DNA of 64,000 nucleotides from Peronospora farinosa. Taxonomy: Eukaryota; Oomycota; Peronosporomycetes; Peronosporales; Peronosporaceae. Below the pieces are notes generated by a model. The model was not told the origin of the DNA. It worked only from the letters and a program-made list of their open reading frames with translations, and did not search any database. Where the stretch lies: assembly GCA_947646735.1 (NCBI GenBank), contig CANTFK010000020.1, forward strand, positions 248,001 to 312,000, read 5' to 3'. The position numbers and the translations under genes were made by a program. Shown in pieces: positions 53,457-63,233 of the stretch (its first letter is position 1; every line of letters starts with the position of its first letter).

Positions 53457-54145
53457 GACAAGGGTGGTTCAAGATTGCGTATCGATTGAGAAGTATTACC
53501 AACGTCCGACATTTTTGTTATACACGAAAACGGCAAGAGAGTCAATAACGAGAGCAGTTTGAGCCGTTGTAGCATAAGGTAACAGGGTTTCAACCCTATG
53601 AAGTTGTCTGAAATGGCCTTCCACCCAAGACTGTGGAGTTAAAAGAAGCATGTAAGAGTAAGAAAGGTTTGACGGATATATTCTATTATGCTCACTTCAG
53701 TCAAAGGATGTTACTCGATTCTTGCTTTGCAAACAACAATGGTCAACTGGTCATTACTGTATTGAGTGCTGGATGTTCTCATCTTCTTAGACTCGCCAGT
53801 TAAGATTCTTCTTACAAACTCCAACGCGCTAACAAACGTTGTGAGCGAGGTGCTCGTCGCAGCCGAAAGAGCAACTGACATGAACGATTGACCACTTTGA
53901 AATGCAACGAGTGTGACGACAGCAAGCCTTTGTACTGCAAAAAAAGCAGCGAAGTGTGTCAATAACTTCCCTACCTTTCTTGGAAAGCTGATGACTTTCA
54001 TAAATTGGTCTATGTGGGACGGGTGGTGTTGCTACGTTTCCGAGTTGTCGGTCTCGCCGTTAAGAGAAAACTTGTTGTTCAGCCCCAGCTTCTAGAGCTC
54101 ATTCGACAGTTTGCGCCGTTGTCAACACCCAGTCCTTCAATCGCA
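53457..54145. other. Region between tRNA-Sec and the secreted-protein gene
   Basis: About 690 bp. A minus-strand ORF of 96 codons with an ATG (53711-54001; MKVISFPRKVGKLL, Ala/Ser/Thr-rich middle) has no known similarity and may be chance. A small palindrome AGGGTT/AACCCT lies near 53585. The right end holds the core promoter listed next. Confidence 0.5.
54097..54115 (+). promoter_or_regulatory. Oomycete Inr/FPR core promoter
   Basis: GCTCATTCGACAGTTTGCG fits the oomycete initiator (YTCANTYY) followed by the flanking promoter region, about 30 nt upstream of the ATG at 54146. Transcription probably starts at the A of TCATTC. Confidence 0.75.
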
Positions 54146-54520
54146 ATGATCAAGCGTTTCGCCATCCTTCTCCTGGTTGTCCTGGCCGCCATGCTGAGCT
54201 GCGCTTATGCGGACGATGCCCCAGCCGTCGAGAAGGAGCCTGCAAAGCCCACGGAGGCGGTTCCACCCGGTGTGACTATCACAGGAGAAAAGGAACCTGT
54301 GCCTATGAACACGGAGCAGTTTGAGCAGATTATTGGTGGTGGAGGTGGCTTCATCCCGACGGGAGGAATCACGTACCGCTGGCGCTACACGTATCCGTTT
54401 GCTGGAGGCTTCCGTTATGGCTGGCGCTACCCGATCGGCTACTGGAACACTTTTGGACACACGATCTTTGGCCCAACTTGCAAATTTGGTCGTCCGTTTG
54501 GCGGCTGGTTCTACTGTTAA
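54146..54520 (+). CDS. Secreted Gly/aromatic-rich protein
   Basis: 124 aa from the ATG at 54146. The signal peptide is clear (MIKRFAILLLVVLAAMLSC, cleavage after AYA). The mature protein has an acidic Pro-rich start (EKEPAKPTEAVPPG), a glycine run, and a C-terminal half built of repeated Trp/Tyr/Arg/Gly units (YRWRYTYPFAGGFRYGWRYP), with Cys at two positions near the end. No RXLR or LxLFLAK motif is seen. Such small secreted proteins of oomycetes may be wall components or elicitor-like; function is unknown. The strong Inr/FPR suggests high or regulated expression. The ORF is open upstream, but the signal peptide and promoter fix the start. Confidence 0.85.
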   Translation: MIKRFAILLLVVLAAMLSCAYADDAPAVEKEPAKPTEAVPPGVTITGEKEPVPMNTEQFEQIIGGGGGFIPTGGITYRWRYTYPFAGGFRYGWRYPIGYWNTFGHTIFGPTCKFGRPFGGWFYC

Positions 54521-54864
54521 ATGGATTGGAAGTTTTTTTAACTGCAGTCTATTGGTCAGGACATGGCAATGGAACTATGTACGAGGTAGCAGAGGAATGA
54601 AGAGCACAGGAGAGACGTAACATTGTCATTTTATTATTTTTAAGTAGCGTACGGAAGAAAAGAAGGTAGTTAAGTCATGTTTGAATGGCAGGAATCAACA
54701 TTTGTCTACAATGGGTTCTCTTTTTTTGTTTTAACGTTTTTTTTGCTGAATGGTTTTATTTCGTATTAACAATGTAAAATCTAGCACGGTATTAGCAGCT
54801 CAGTTTTATCTGTCTCCTGTTACAGACCAGCTTGATCATTCTCCATTTTTAACGTTTCAATAGA
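54521..54864. other. Intergenic region upstream of the third nucleoredoxin
   Basis: T-rich sequence holding the terminator region of the secreted-protein gene and the promoter of the next gene. No ORF of interest. Confidence 0.6.
54834..54853 (+). promoter_or_regulatory. Oomycete Inr/FPR core promoter (nucleoredoxin gene)
   Basis: GATCATTCTCCATTTTTAAC is a near-perfect Inr plus FPR (TCATTCTCC then CATTTTTAAC), starting 31 nt upstream of the ATG at 54865. It implies a 5' UTR of only about 25 nt. Confidence 0.85.
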
Positions 54865-55320
54865 ATGGAGACTTTGCTCCAGAATGAGCTAATGCTTAAA
54901 AGTGGCGAAGTGGTGCCAACGTCTCAGGCACTTGCGGGGAAAAAGGTCATTGGTCTTTACTTTAGTGGCCACTACTGTCCACCATGTCGTAAGTTTACGC
55001 CACTGCTGGATCTGGTGTACAAGAACATTAAAACTGCTGGTCACGAAGATTTGGAGATTATTTTTGTGTCTTCGGACAAGGAGGAAGCCAAATTTATCGA
55101 GTATTTTCAAGAAATGCCATGGATTGCTCTACCTTATCGACGTCGTGACCTGAAACTTGAGCTTTGTGACAAGTTTATTGTCAAGACAATACCCACTCTT
55201 ATCTTTTTCAATGAAAAAGGTCAAGTCGTGGAGCGTGAAGGCCGCTATTTTGTGACAAACCACTTGAACGACATTGACGCCATCCTCACCCATCTCCGTC
55301 AGGAGAAGAAGACCGAGTAG
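54865..55320 (+). CDS. Nucleoredoxin/tryparedoxin-like protein
   Basis: A single-exon ORF of 151 aa. The redox centre is YCPPC in KVIGLYFSGHYCPPCRKF, followed by EIIFVSSDKEEAKFIEYF, ALPYRRRD and the cis-Pro segment KFIVKTIPTLIFFNEKG. It shares the fold of the pair at 20.6-21.9 kb but is clearly more diverged from them than they are from each other. Role: thiol-disulfide exchange in the cytosol. No signal peptide. Confidence 0.92.
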   Translation: METLLQNELMLKSGEVVPTSQALAGKKVIGLYFSGHYCPPCRKFTPLLDLVYKNIKTAGHEDLEIIFVSSDKEEAKFIEYFQEMPWIALPYRRRDLKLELCDKFIVKTIPTLIFFNEKGQVVEREGRYFVTNHLNDIDAILTHLRQEKKTE

Positions 55321-55713
55321 AACGGAGACTTTTTGACCATTTTTAGCTCTTTCAGGTACAACTTGATTTGATTTCTCATAGCTAACAATGAACACATTCC
55401 TTTGAATTGGTTTTAGGTAAAGAAGAGAAAGAGAGAGATGTGAGGAATGCACTTGTACATGAAAGCTCGACTTTTCTTTATAACAAAATCAATGTTCAAA
55501 ATACTTTTTCAGACAGCTCGAAGTTTGACAACGGCTACAACAGAAACCAGGCCCATGGCAAAGCTGAACAGTTCTCAGCTCCGTTACAAGTGATCGTACG
55601 GGTGAAGATCTTTGCGAGAGGTTTTTCTAACCAAACTGCACTGCAGTCGTGACCATCTCCGTTCCTTGTTGTGTCTGTCCGGCCCAAAATTGGATTATTT
55701 AGCAAGACCAAAA
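55321..55713. other. Convergent intergenic region
   Basis: 390 bp between the 3' ends of the nucleoredoxin and myosin genes. ORFs here lack similarity. No terminator can be pinpointed. Confidence 0.6.
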
Positions 55714-58700
55714 TTACAGGTTACAACTCCTTGTCGACATTGTCATCGACATGCGTGGGCGCTGAAACATCAAGAGAAGCGGTTTGGGACCCTTCTGCAA
55801 CAGCTTCATTGCTGCACCAAAGCCCATCTTGCTGATATTGTTGTTGTTGATACTCAGCAAAACATCACCGATTTCCACGCGGTTCTTTTGTGACTCGCGT
55901 GTAACAGCACCTTCGCTTTTTACATTTATCACACGTGGGTAGTAGCTTGTGCTCTCCTGTTTGACAACGATGCCCAACGGACCATCCTCCTCTTTCCACG
56001 TAATGTAATACAGTGAGTGATCATTCTTCGGGTTCATGCTCACACGCGATGGTCGTGTCAGGCGTGACCTCCTCAATATGTTAAAATCGTCCTGTGGATT
56101 TGACACGACCGAGCTCTCCAATGGATTCGTTAGATCAAACTGCTGGCTCGGATCTTCCATGAGGTCCGTGTGCCGAAAGCGCAGCACTGCTGGTCGTGGA
56201 CCACTTTCGAGTATGTCAATTACCTTTTGGAAACGCACACTCTGTGTCGAAAACTCGTTGATGAAAACCAAGTGATCGCCTGCTCGTACGTTAAACATGC
56301 CAGGCAAAAGCTGGTTCCCTTGTGACTGGAGAACGCACGGGTATCCAGTGCTTGGGTCGGGACGGAACCCTAGACCGAGCGGAACGCCTTCCTTCCATAA
56401 CACCTCATAGTCCTCTTCACCAAGGAGCTCAAGCGAACCTGATCGCAGGCGAAATGATTCTGTCGGGTTGCGGAGGAAATGCAAGCGCACTGGCTTCTGT
56501 ACTTCTTGAAGTAATGACAAAATACGACGAATGTCACCCTTTTTTACTTTCACCTTCCCAACAGCAAGAAGAACATCTCCGCGGGAAACCTCGAAAATGT
56601 CGGCGCAGTTGCTCAAACTCTCGTGAACGCGGCGTACAATAGGCATTCCTGATAGCGGGTCGCTTTCGAAGTACAAGCCAAGCAGACCACATTCCCACAC
56701 GATCTCATACTCATTTGGAACACGCTTTGGCGGCTCATACTCGCCGATCATTTTCTTCCTTGATGCACGGAAGCTGCTACGAACACTCATGCTTCCATCA
56801 TTATCAGAGTAGTCACTAGTGGACACTGAACTCTGAAACGAGATTGTAGTATTCTTCCGGTCTTTCATAGATACGGATTCCGAAAAAGAATCTGAACTCG
56901 CTGTGGTGCTACGCTCGTCCAGTGAACCCACATACGATACGTCATGCTCGAAGCTCAACGTGTTGGCGCTGTACTCACGTCGAACAAGCCATCCACGCAC
57001 AAAAGACTGGATTGCAATAGCCGCTTGCATACGCCTTACCATTTTCCTGGTCAAGAATCCACGGGTGGTGCTTTGCACCTTTACTGCTGCACGTTGATGG
57101 CGTATAATTCGCTGGTAGCGGTGCCAGCATGACCAAGAGCGCCAGGTTGCTTGGATACGAACGCTGGACCGACGCTTACGCTGATATCGAGAACGCACAC
57201 TGTAGCCCAGACAGTATCGCTGTACTGTAATAACAGTTTTGTGCAAAGCCTTTGACCGTGCTGCTTCCAGAGCTTGATGAGCTTCAAGAACACAAAAAAC
57301 TTTTGTCTTGCCCACCTGGAACGGAGGATGTTTTGCGCCCGTAACAACATGGAGTATGTCCGCCAGCTTATCCACCAATAACACTGCCACTTCTTTCTCC
57401 AATTGCCCCTGTGCCTTTGGTACCGCAGACAAGATGCAGCTGTACGTTTTGATAAATACATCGTGAGGAAAACGCACAGGGTAGCCGCTGCGAGAAATCT
57501 TGACAGCTTCCAGAACGCCACTGCAGCGTAGCTGCTCCAGTAGACGTCGTTGCTCGAACTGTGACGCACTCGCCTGGTCGTTTGGCTTAATGCAACGAAT
57601 GAAGTGAGGTTCCGTAGCGTTTAACACTTCCAAAAGGGAGCCCAACTGACTCTTGAATTGCGCCACGACCGTGGATGACAAAATACCGCCAGATCGGCGA
57701 CGATTACCGTCACTACTGCGAGACTCTATCCGACCGTTCTTTGGGCTGGCGCTACCAGGAGCATTAGCATTGTTCTCAAAGCAAGCACGTACAAAAGAAG
57801 ACTTGGAGGTGCGCAGTAGATCCAATGCCTCCGTGTGCATGTGGTCTTTGTTTTTATCACAAAAGCCATCCGTCATGTAGCAGACCTTTCCTGCATAATG
57901 GTGAATCACAAACTGGCCCTTGGCACGTTGAAGTCGGGTCACTGAGAAGCTCTCGTGCTTATCCGCTAGACACTCAAAATACTTATTGGCCAACTTTTCG
58001 TCGTTACCACGCGGAATCAGACACTGTTCGTCCAAAAGAGAGAAGATGCCCGTGTGACGCTTTTCCACTAGCGCTACACATACATCGTTGTTTGGGTAGT
58101 CCACAAACTGCCACGGAATTTCCTCCGCCACGTACTGATCTTGCTCCATGCGGAACACAAACCTGCCAAACAACTGTTGTAGCTTCTCGTTGGCGTAATT
58201 GATGCACAACTGCTCAAGGCGGTTGTGCTCAAAAATCTCGAAACCGAAAATGTCAACAACACCAATGAATTGATTACCACCTGCTTCTTCCTTGTACTCG
58301 ATACTTCGATTGATGCGGCCCACTAGCCAGTTAAATAGGTTCGAGTAAAGCGTTTTTACCACAGAGTCCCGAGTTGAAAGCGCCTGCGCAACCGGAAGGC
58401 GAGTCGTGATGGACTCTGCGCCAGCCTTGATTTGCTTTGTGCACAGCGTGCTCCGTAGTACATCCTCCTCCACACCAAGAAGCGAGCAAATGGCTTGGAT
58501 GCTATTACCACACTCACTCATGTTCACGACAGAAGCATCATCCTTTCCACCATTCCGTGTTGCCGTTGTGAAACATACATTACCAAAGTGCAGCACTGCA
58601 GAGACAATCTTCATCACGTTGAGCTGCTCATCAGGACTCATGCCAATGCTTGACATGGCTCGTCGAGTAACGTGATAGGATTCAGCATCAACCACACCGT

Positions 58701-59721
58701 CCAGACGTTCATAACACTCGGACTGATTTAAATACGCGTACTCGTGTACGTCTTGTAGCGCCAGGTCCTGACGCTCAGACGGAGAGCTGCCGCCACACAT
58801 TTCGTAAAAAACATGGTAATTTCGTTCACCTTTGCCCTGTGATACGAGTCGCACACGTTCCAACAGGTACGTGGAAATAGATGCGCCTAGCATCTCACCA
58901 GACGATGTAAACCCTAGCTTGATGAATTTACCAAAACGACTGGAGTTATTATTCCTCGTGGTTCTAGCATTCCCAAATGCTTCTAAAATCGGATTTGACT
59001 CCAGTACTCGATCGTGAATCGTCGGTTGGCCCGAATTGCTCGATTGCATCACGCGGCGTGTGCGTTTAGTTGAGACATAGGCCAAATAGTTCATAATGAG
59101 CTTCGTAGTCTCAGTCTTACCAGCACCACTTTCACCACTTACAAGAATTGTCTGGTCTGTCTTCTTGTCACTTGTTTGCGGTACAAGCATTGTTCGGAAT
59201 GCCTTATCGGCAACAGAATACACATGTGGTGATAAAAAGCTCTTGTCTGCTTCTGCATCTCCTCCCAGTTTATAATACTGGTCCTTAATATCGTCCGAGT
59301 ACAGTGCAAGTCTTCGAAATGGGTTCATAGCAACAAGAATCTGTCCCGTGCTGGTATAAATTTCTCCATGAAAGAAACGATGTTTCAAAACTTGTAAAAT
59401 AGCTGGTTCATGTAAATGTACAAGCTTTGTCAAGTCCTGTACTGTATGATAAAGCTCTCCTTGATTACGTGGTAGTACAAAATCTGCAGCAATCGATACA
59501 GTCCGTCGTATCGAATTATGACGTTTACGTGCCATTCCGTCTTGACAGTCTTGAGAACTACCAACATGTTCTTCACTCTCCGACATCCCAAGAGTTTCGT
59601 CCTTAGCTTCAAGCTCAAAAGCACACTCTACAAGACCAGAAGAAGTATCCACAGGTGCTACAATAACTGCTTCATGCCATTCTTCATGGTCCAAAACCCA
59701 GACTGAAGCACTGACGTCCAT
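55714..59721 (-). CDS. Unconventional myosin with IQ motifs and three PDZ-like domains
   Basis: An intronless ORF of 1335 aa. The motor (about 80-770) has the P-loop SGESGAGKTETTK, switch I NNNSSRFGKF, switch II DIFGFEIFEHN and the actin-region end HFIRCIKPND. About four IQ motifs follow (VITVQRYCLGYSVRSRYQRK, AVKVQSTTRGFLTRK, AIAIQSFVRGWLVRRE). After a Ser-rich linker come three PDZ-like domains in tandem at the C-terminus (near 1030-1110, 1125-1215 and 1245-1335: GLLGLYFESD, PLGLGFRPDPSTG, PLGIVVKQ with EIGDVLLSINN). It is an actin motor with light-chain-binding neck and a cargo-binding PDZ tail; no coiled coil is evident, so it may work as a monomer. The class cannot be fixed by eye. Confidence 0.93.
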   Translation of the reverse strand: MDVSASVWVLDHEEWHEAVIVAPVDTSSGLVECAFELEAKDETLGMSESEEHVGSSQDCQDGMARKRHNSIRRTVSIAADFVLPRNQGELYHTVQDLTKLVHLHEPAILQVLKHRFFHGEIYTSTGQILVAMNPFRRLALYSDDIKDQYYKLGGDAEADKSFLSPHVYSVADKAFRTMLVPQTSDKKTDQTILVSGESGAGKTETTKLIMNYLAYVSTKRTRRVMQSSNSGQPTIHDRVLESNPILEAFGNARTTRNNNSSRFGKFIKLGFTSSGEMLGASISTYLLERVRLVSQGKGERNYHVFYEMCGGSSPSERQDLALQDVHEYAYLNQSECYERLDGVVDAESYHVTRRAMSSIGMSPDEQLNVMKIVSAVLHFGNVCFTTATRNGGKDDASVVNMSECGNSIQAICSLLGVEEDVLRSTLCTKQIKAGAESITTRLPVAQALSTRDSVVKTLYSNLFNWLVGRINRSIEYKEEAGGNQFIGVVDIFGFEIFEHNRLEQLCINYANEKLQQLFGRFVFRMEQDQYVAEEIPWQFVDYPNNDVCVALVEKRHTGIFSLLDEQCLIPRGNDEKLANKYFECLADKHESFSVTRLQRAKGQFVIHHYAGKVCYMTDGFCDKNKDHMHTEALDLLRTSKSSFVRACFENNANAPGSASPKNGRIESRSSDGNRRRSGGILSSTVVAQFKSQLGSLLEVLNATEPHFIRCIKPNDQASASQFEQRRLLEQLRCSGVLEAVKISRSGYPVRFPHDVFIKTYSCILSAVPKAQGQLEKEVAVLLVDKLADILHVVTGAKHPPFQVGKTKVFCVLEAHQALEAARSKALHKTVITVQRYCLGYSVRSRYQRKRRSSVRIQATWRSWSCWHRYQRIIRHQRAAVKVQSTTRGFLTRKMVRRMQAAIAIQSFVRGWLVRREYSANTLSFEHDVSYVGSLDERSTTASSDSFSESVSMKDRKNTTISFQSSVSTSDYSDNDGSMSVRSSFRASRKKMIGEYEPPKRVPNEYEIVWECGLLGLYFESDPLSGMPIVRRVHESLSNCADIFEVSRGDVLLAVGKVKVKKGDIRRILSLLQEVQKPVRLHFLRNPTESFRLRSGSLELLGEEDYEVLWKEGVPLGLGFRPDPSTGYPCVLQSQGNQLLPGMFNVRAGDHLVFINEFSTQSVRFQKVIDILESGPRPAVLRFRHTDLMEDPSQQFDLTNPLESSVVSNPQDDFNILRRSRLTRPSRVSMNPKNDHSLYYITWKEEDGPLGIVVKQESTSYYPRVINVKSEGAVTRESQKNRVEIGDVLLSINNNNISKMGFGAAMKLLQKGPKPLLLMFQRPRMSMTMSTRSCNL

Positions 59722-59870
59722 AGTGATAGTTAAAAGTCCGCGAAAAGGTATTGAAAGAGAATAAAGAAAGTCTTATATAACAGACACACACACACGTCAA
59801 CGTCAACGTCAAGAGACGGTGGAAGCACACTGGAATCCCGGCACGTAAAGAAGCCACAATTTACGTGGAA

Positions 59871-59912
<42 letters not shown>

Positions 59913-61199
59913 TGTCCCAAAATTACAAGGGTACAAGTACTTTATCAACGACGCTAAGTAGGGACAAGCAATTCCGAGATTGTGAACCAATTTGTAGGTT
60001 TTTTATACACATGTAATAATAGCCAGCATAGACCTATCCCTTTGTATGGACCAGTGTATGTATGTATGTGTGTATATGTCTGCTTACCTGCAACTCAACA
60101 ACATAAAAACCTCTTGACGTCCACCTTTTATATATTTCTTAATTTTTAATATGAAAGGACAGTATTTTATTCATGATAAAAGTGTAAATACAATTTATTT
60201 TATGGCTTTTAGACTGGGTTTAAGGGATAGTAAAATCATACTATTCTCTTGTCTGTCTATGGTACAGGTTAGTGACATCCATGCAGCCGAGAAAGAAACT
60301 ACTGTACGAAAGTAAATACATAACAAAGTACGACAGTCACAGACGTGCGAGATGGTCGGCGACGTCTGCTTTTTCGTCGTGTTGCAAAACTTTTGGTACC
60401 TACAGTCTTACGTGACATTGTAAGACAAACAGACAATAACGTCGATAGAAAGCTTTTTCTCATCATGTAAAGGAATTGTATTGTTTTTTGTCAAGAATTG
60501 TACCTGTGGTATGGATATGATCTAGAAGTATTTACTCTGTAGTTGAATCGAAGGGGACAATCTGAACATATTGTACGCACCGCCTTTAATTTTGTATCTT
60601 CACAAACCAACGACACAGACAAAAGTGATAGATTGGCAGCAAATCGACGCAACAAACTACGACTCTAACGTTAGCCAATACAATGTCATCGTCAATAGCC
60701 CTATTTATTGTCAGTGCATCAAGTGCGAACGATACCATTTGCAACATGTACTTAATTTTGCAAACTTCGTAAATGGACTCAGCTCTGTTTACTGACTTTG
60801 ATGTCTATCTGTGTATACGACCCCAGTACTTCTGTAACGAATGCATGAAGCGGATACCAGAAATCACCCAAATGTTCATGTAACGCTTGCTCGAGAATTT
60901 GAGTTAGTTAAAGGAGCATTTGCTCCGCTTGAATGCCATGATCGAGTTCTCCTTTCATCATCTGTGTACACAATCCCTTTGGTTGCTTCTTCGCTTAGTA
61001 AACTACTGATCTACTTATCTTTTTTCATAGACATGGCTAATGTAATAAACCAGCATCAAGCACTCCTTGACAGTACAGCCTTCGGATCCTATTAGTGTTA
61101 TTGCTGATCATGAGAATATCTTTGGAATCGAGCAGCGTTACAGCACGGTACCCAGCTATACGGATTTAGATAAATGACTGTAGGAGGAGCTATTCAAGG
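59722..61199. other. Gene-free region upstream of myosin
   Basis: About 1.5 kb with the myosin promoter, an AC run near 59783-59794, three ACGTCA-type repeats at about 59795-59812, and AT-rich sequence. A plus-strand ORF at 60841-61095 may be the edge of the Copia relic. No gene is supported. Confidence 0.55.
59870..59912. repeat. (GA)n microsatellite
   Basis: A nearly pure GA run of about 40 nt, 150-190 bp upstream of the myosin ATG. GA/CT runs in promoters can bind GAGA-type factors; here it may simply be a variable marker. Confidence 0.9.
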
Positions 61200-62110
61200 T
61201 GCTTAGCCGACCGTCAGTGGGTCATTTCAACTCAAATGGCTGATGAACAACAGTTGAAGGGATCATCAATGGAATCAACGATGTGTGCGTCAAACTACAC
61301 GGGTTAGTGAAAAGAACATCTTTTGCCTAAAATATGAGTCTTTGGCTGCTGAACAGGTAACTGCGTCTGCAGAGATGATCAAGATGCTGCTGCGCTGGAG
61401 ACTTGTAGAAACCAAATGGTATTTACGCAAAATGCATGCTGATAGGTCACCGGAACAAGAATAAGGCCTGTCTTGTTTGTTGCCAAGCGGATCATCCACT
61501 GTTTTGGGGTTGACTATATCAGCCCAGTGATGCCGTATGACTCAACTCGTGTGGTGTTGGTTCTGGCAGTGAGCATTAGCCCCAAGTAGATGATGGAAAA
61601 GCTTCCTGAACAGCTCTATGCCTTGGTCCATTGCCTTGGTCCATTGCCTTGGTCTATTGCCTTGGTAGACCATTGCCTACTAACATTGATGTGAAAGCTA
61701 ATGAAAGCGTTTTCTGGTTTGTTGGTAAGCCTCGCGTGCATGGATATATACGGCACCTCATTATTTGTGATATCGGGATGCGAATTCGATCTGTGGGTGT
61801 TAGTGAAACGGGCGGCGAAACATTCTGTTGTAATAGTGTCCTTTCATGTTCATGACATGCTGAGATTGAGCGAACTTGGATGAAGTAGTGAATGCAGTTG
61901 AGGAGATCACACAAGGCCTTTCCCACACAACATATACTCGGATGGAAAGCGTTTCAATTGCGACGAACAATTACTACCTCGATCACTAATGACGAAAGCA
62001 GCGGTGCAAATGGACATGAATGCTGGAATCCAGTCGTTTAGGGCGACTGACTGTCGTTGCTGTATATTTCCATCATCACGCGACCGAATTTGGCTTGCCA
62101 ATTTGACTGC
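61200..62110 (+). mobile_element. Decayed Ty1/Copia retrotransposon, RT segment
   Basis: Plus-strand frames show broken Copia RT: GVDYISPVMPYDSTRVVLVLA near 61510-61570, ASRAWIYTAPHYL near 61725, and VLVKRAAKHSVVIVSFHVHDML near 61795-61860, the last corresponding to the region ending in the YVDD box (here HVHD). Frames are interrupted by stops throughout. A direct repeat of CCTTGGTCCATTG-like units at 61620-61675 lies inside. It is inert. Confidence 0.65.
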
Positions 62111-62381
62111 CTAACACCTACGATTGCATCAGGTGTCGATCGCATCGTGGGGTGCCTGAACAACTACACTACACCATGCTTTTTTATAAAGTACAGCGTA
62201 CTCCAGGCTGCGACGTTAGTGTGGACTTCGGACTAGCTTTGCTCAGCAGTCGTAGCTCTATACACATCGTAGCAGCAGATCTGCATTCGGTACGACTAAT
62301 GAATCTCTTTCAAATAGGACAGCAAGCTTTGATGCAGCTGAGTCAGTCTTGATATATTGTCACAGTGCAGTTCAAGCACTT

Positions 62382-63233
62382 TCAGTAAATCTCTTGTTTT
62401 TCGGCACTTGGTTCTGCAGCAGCCATCTCTTTCCGAATGGCCTTGCAACTCGTCTTATGATTAGTCCAGTCCTCTACCTGATGCTCCTTGCAGCAGTAAA
62501 ACGTCGCTTCACACGCACATTGCAACAACGTCGCCGCTCCTCCTCCTTCCACCTGACGAGTGGAAGAGCCGCAGTATCGACATCCAACTTCCGATGTACT
62601 GACGTCACCTACCATCGTCTGTTTCAAAAACATCGTTTCAAATGTGTGCGCCACGTTCGTCAGGAACGTGAGGATGATCTGCTGTCGCATCTGCAGCGTG
62701 AGCCACACGTCTGCTTCCATCAGCTTGCCCTGTTTGATCAAAGCTTTCTTTTCTTCTACAATCTGTGTTGATGCTGAGGGCAGCAAGGACTGAACATTAT
62801 GCTCAGGGTCTGCCAGGTCAATGAAGGCCAGCGAGACGTGCATGAACGTCTCGCCTGAGAACGTCGGCATAATGTCGGTCGCACGCAACGACGTCAGATA
62901 TAACAAGTCATGGCGACTGCATTGTTCTCTCTTGGTGGCACGTGCGTTCATCATTCGCAGCAACACTTTACCATTATCCTCTAAGAGCCCCTGAAGCGTC
63001 AATTCGGGCGTGAGTAGCTGTGTAGCCTGTGGTCTTGTTTCTTTACAGTTGTAGGACACGGGAATGTCAGGTGATGCATTGCGTAACAGAGAAACTTGCC
63101 CAGTGTAAGGAAGTGCTAGGAACCAGCGCATGAAGGCAGAAGCATTGGCACGCCAGAAGCGAGTCAGATACTCGGTGGGTGCTTCCTCGAGTGTCAAGGC
63201 TACGGTGGCACCTGTGCTACTAGCTCCAGCCAT
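62382..63233 (-). CDS. MYND-type zinc finger protein
   Basis: A single-exon ORF of 283 aa (ATG at 63233). The first 215 residues are helical without a known domain (FWRANASAFMRWFLALPYTG, then QIVEEKKALIKQGKLMEAD). Near the C-terminus is a MYND finger: CRYCGSS, LLQCACEATFYCCKEHQVEDW, HKTSCKAI, with the Cys/His spacing of the family although the loop between the first two pairs is long. MYND fingers bind proline-rich peptides and often sit beside SET domains; none is here. It is probably a protein-interaction adaptor. Confidence 0.8.
   Translation of the reverse strand: MAGASSTGATVALTLEEAPTEYLTRFWRANASAFMRWFLALPYTGQVSLLRNASPDIPVSYNCKETRPQATQLLTPELTLQGLLEDNGKVLLRMMNARATKREQCSRHDLLYLTSLRATDIMPTFSGETFMHVSLAFIDLADPEHNVQSLLPSASTQIVEEKKALIKQGKLMEADVWLTLQMRQQIILTFLTNVAHTFETMFLKQTMVGDVSTSEVGCRYCGSSTRQVEGGGAATLLQCACEATFYCCKEHQVEDWTNHKTSCKAIRKEMAAAEPSAEKQEIY

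Noticed and set aside
53578..53600. Second tRNA-like T-arm near 53585
   Set aside because: Only a short AGGGTT/AACCCT palindrome; no D-arm or anticodon arm around it.
53711..54001. 96-codon minus-strand ORF upstream of the secreted-protein gene
   Set aside because: No family, no signal peptide and a position opposite a Pol II promoter; left as unassigned.
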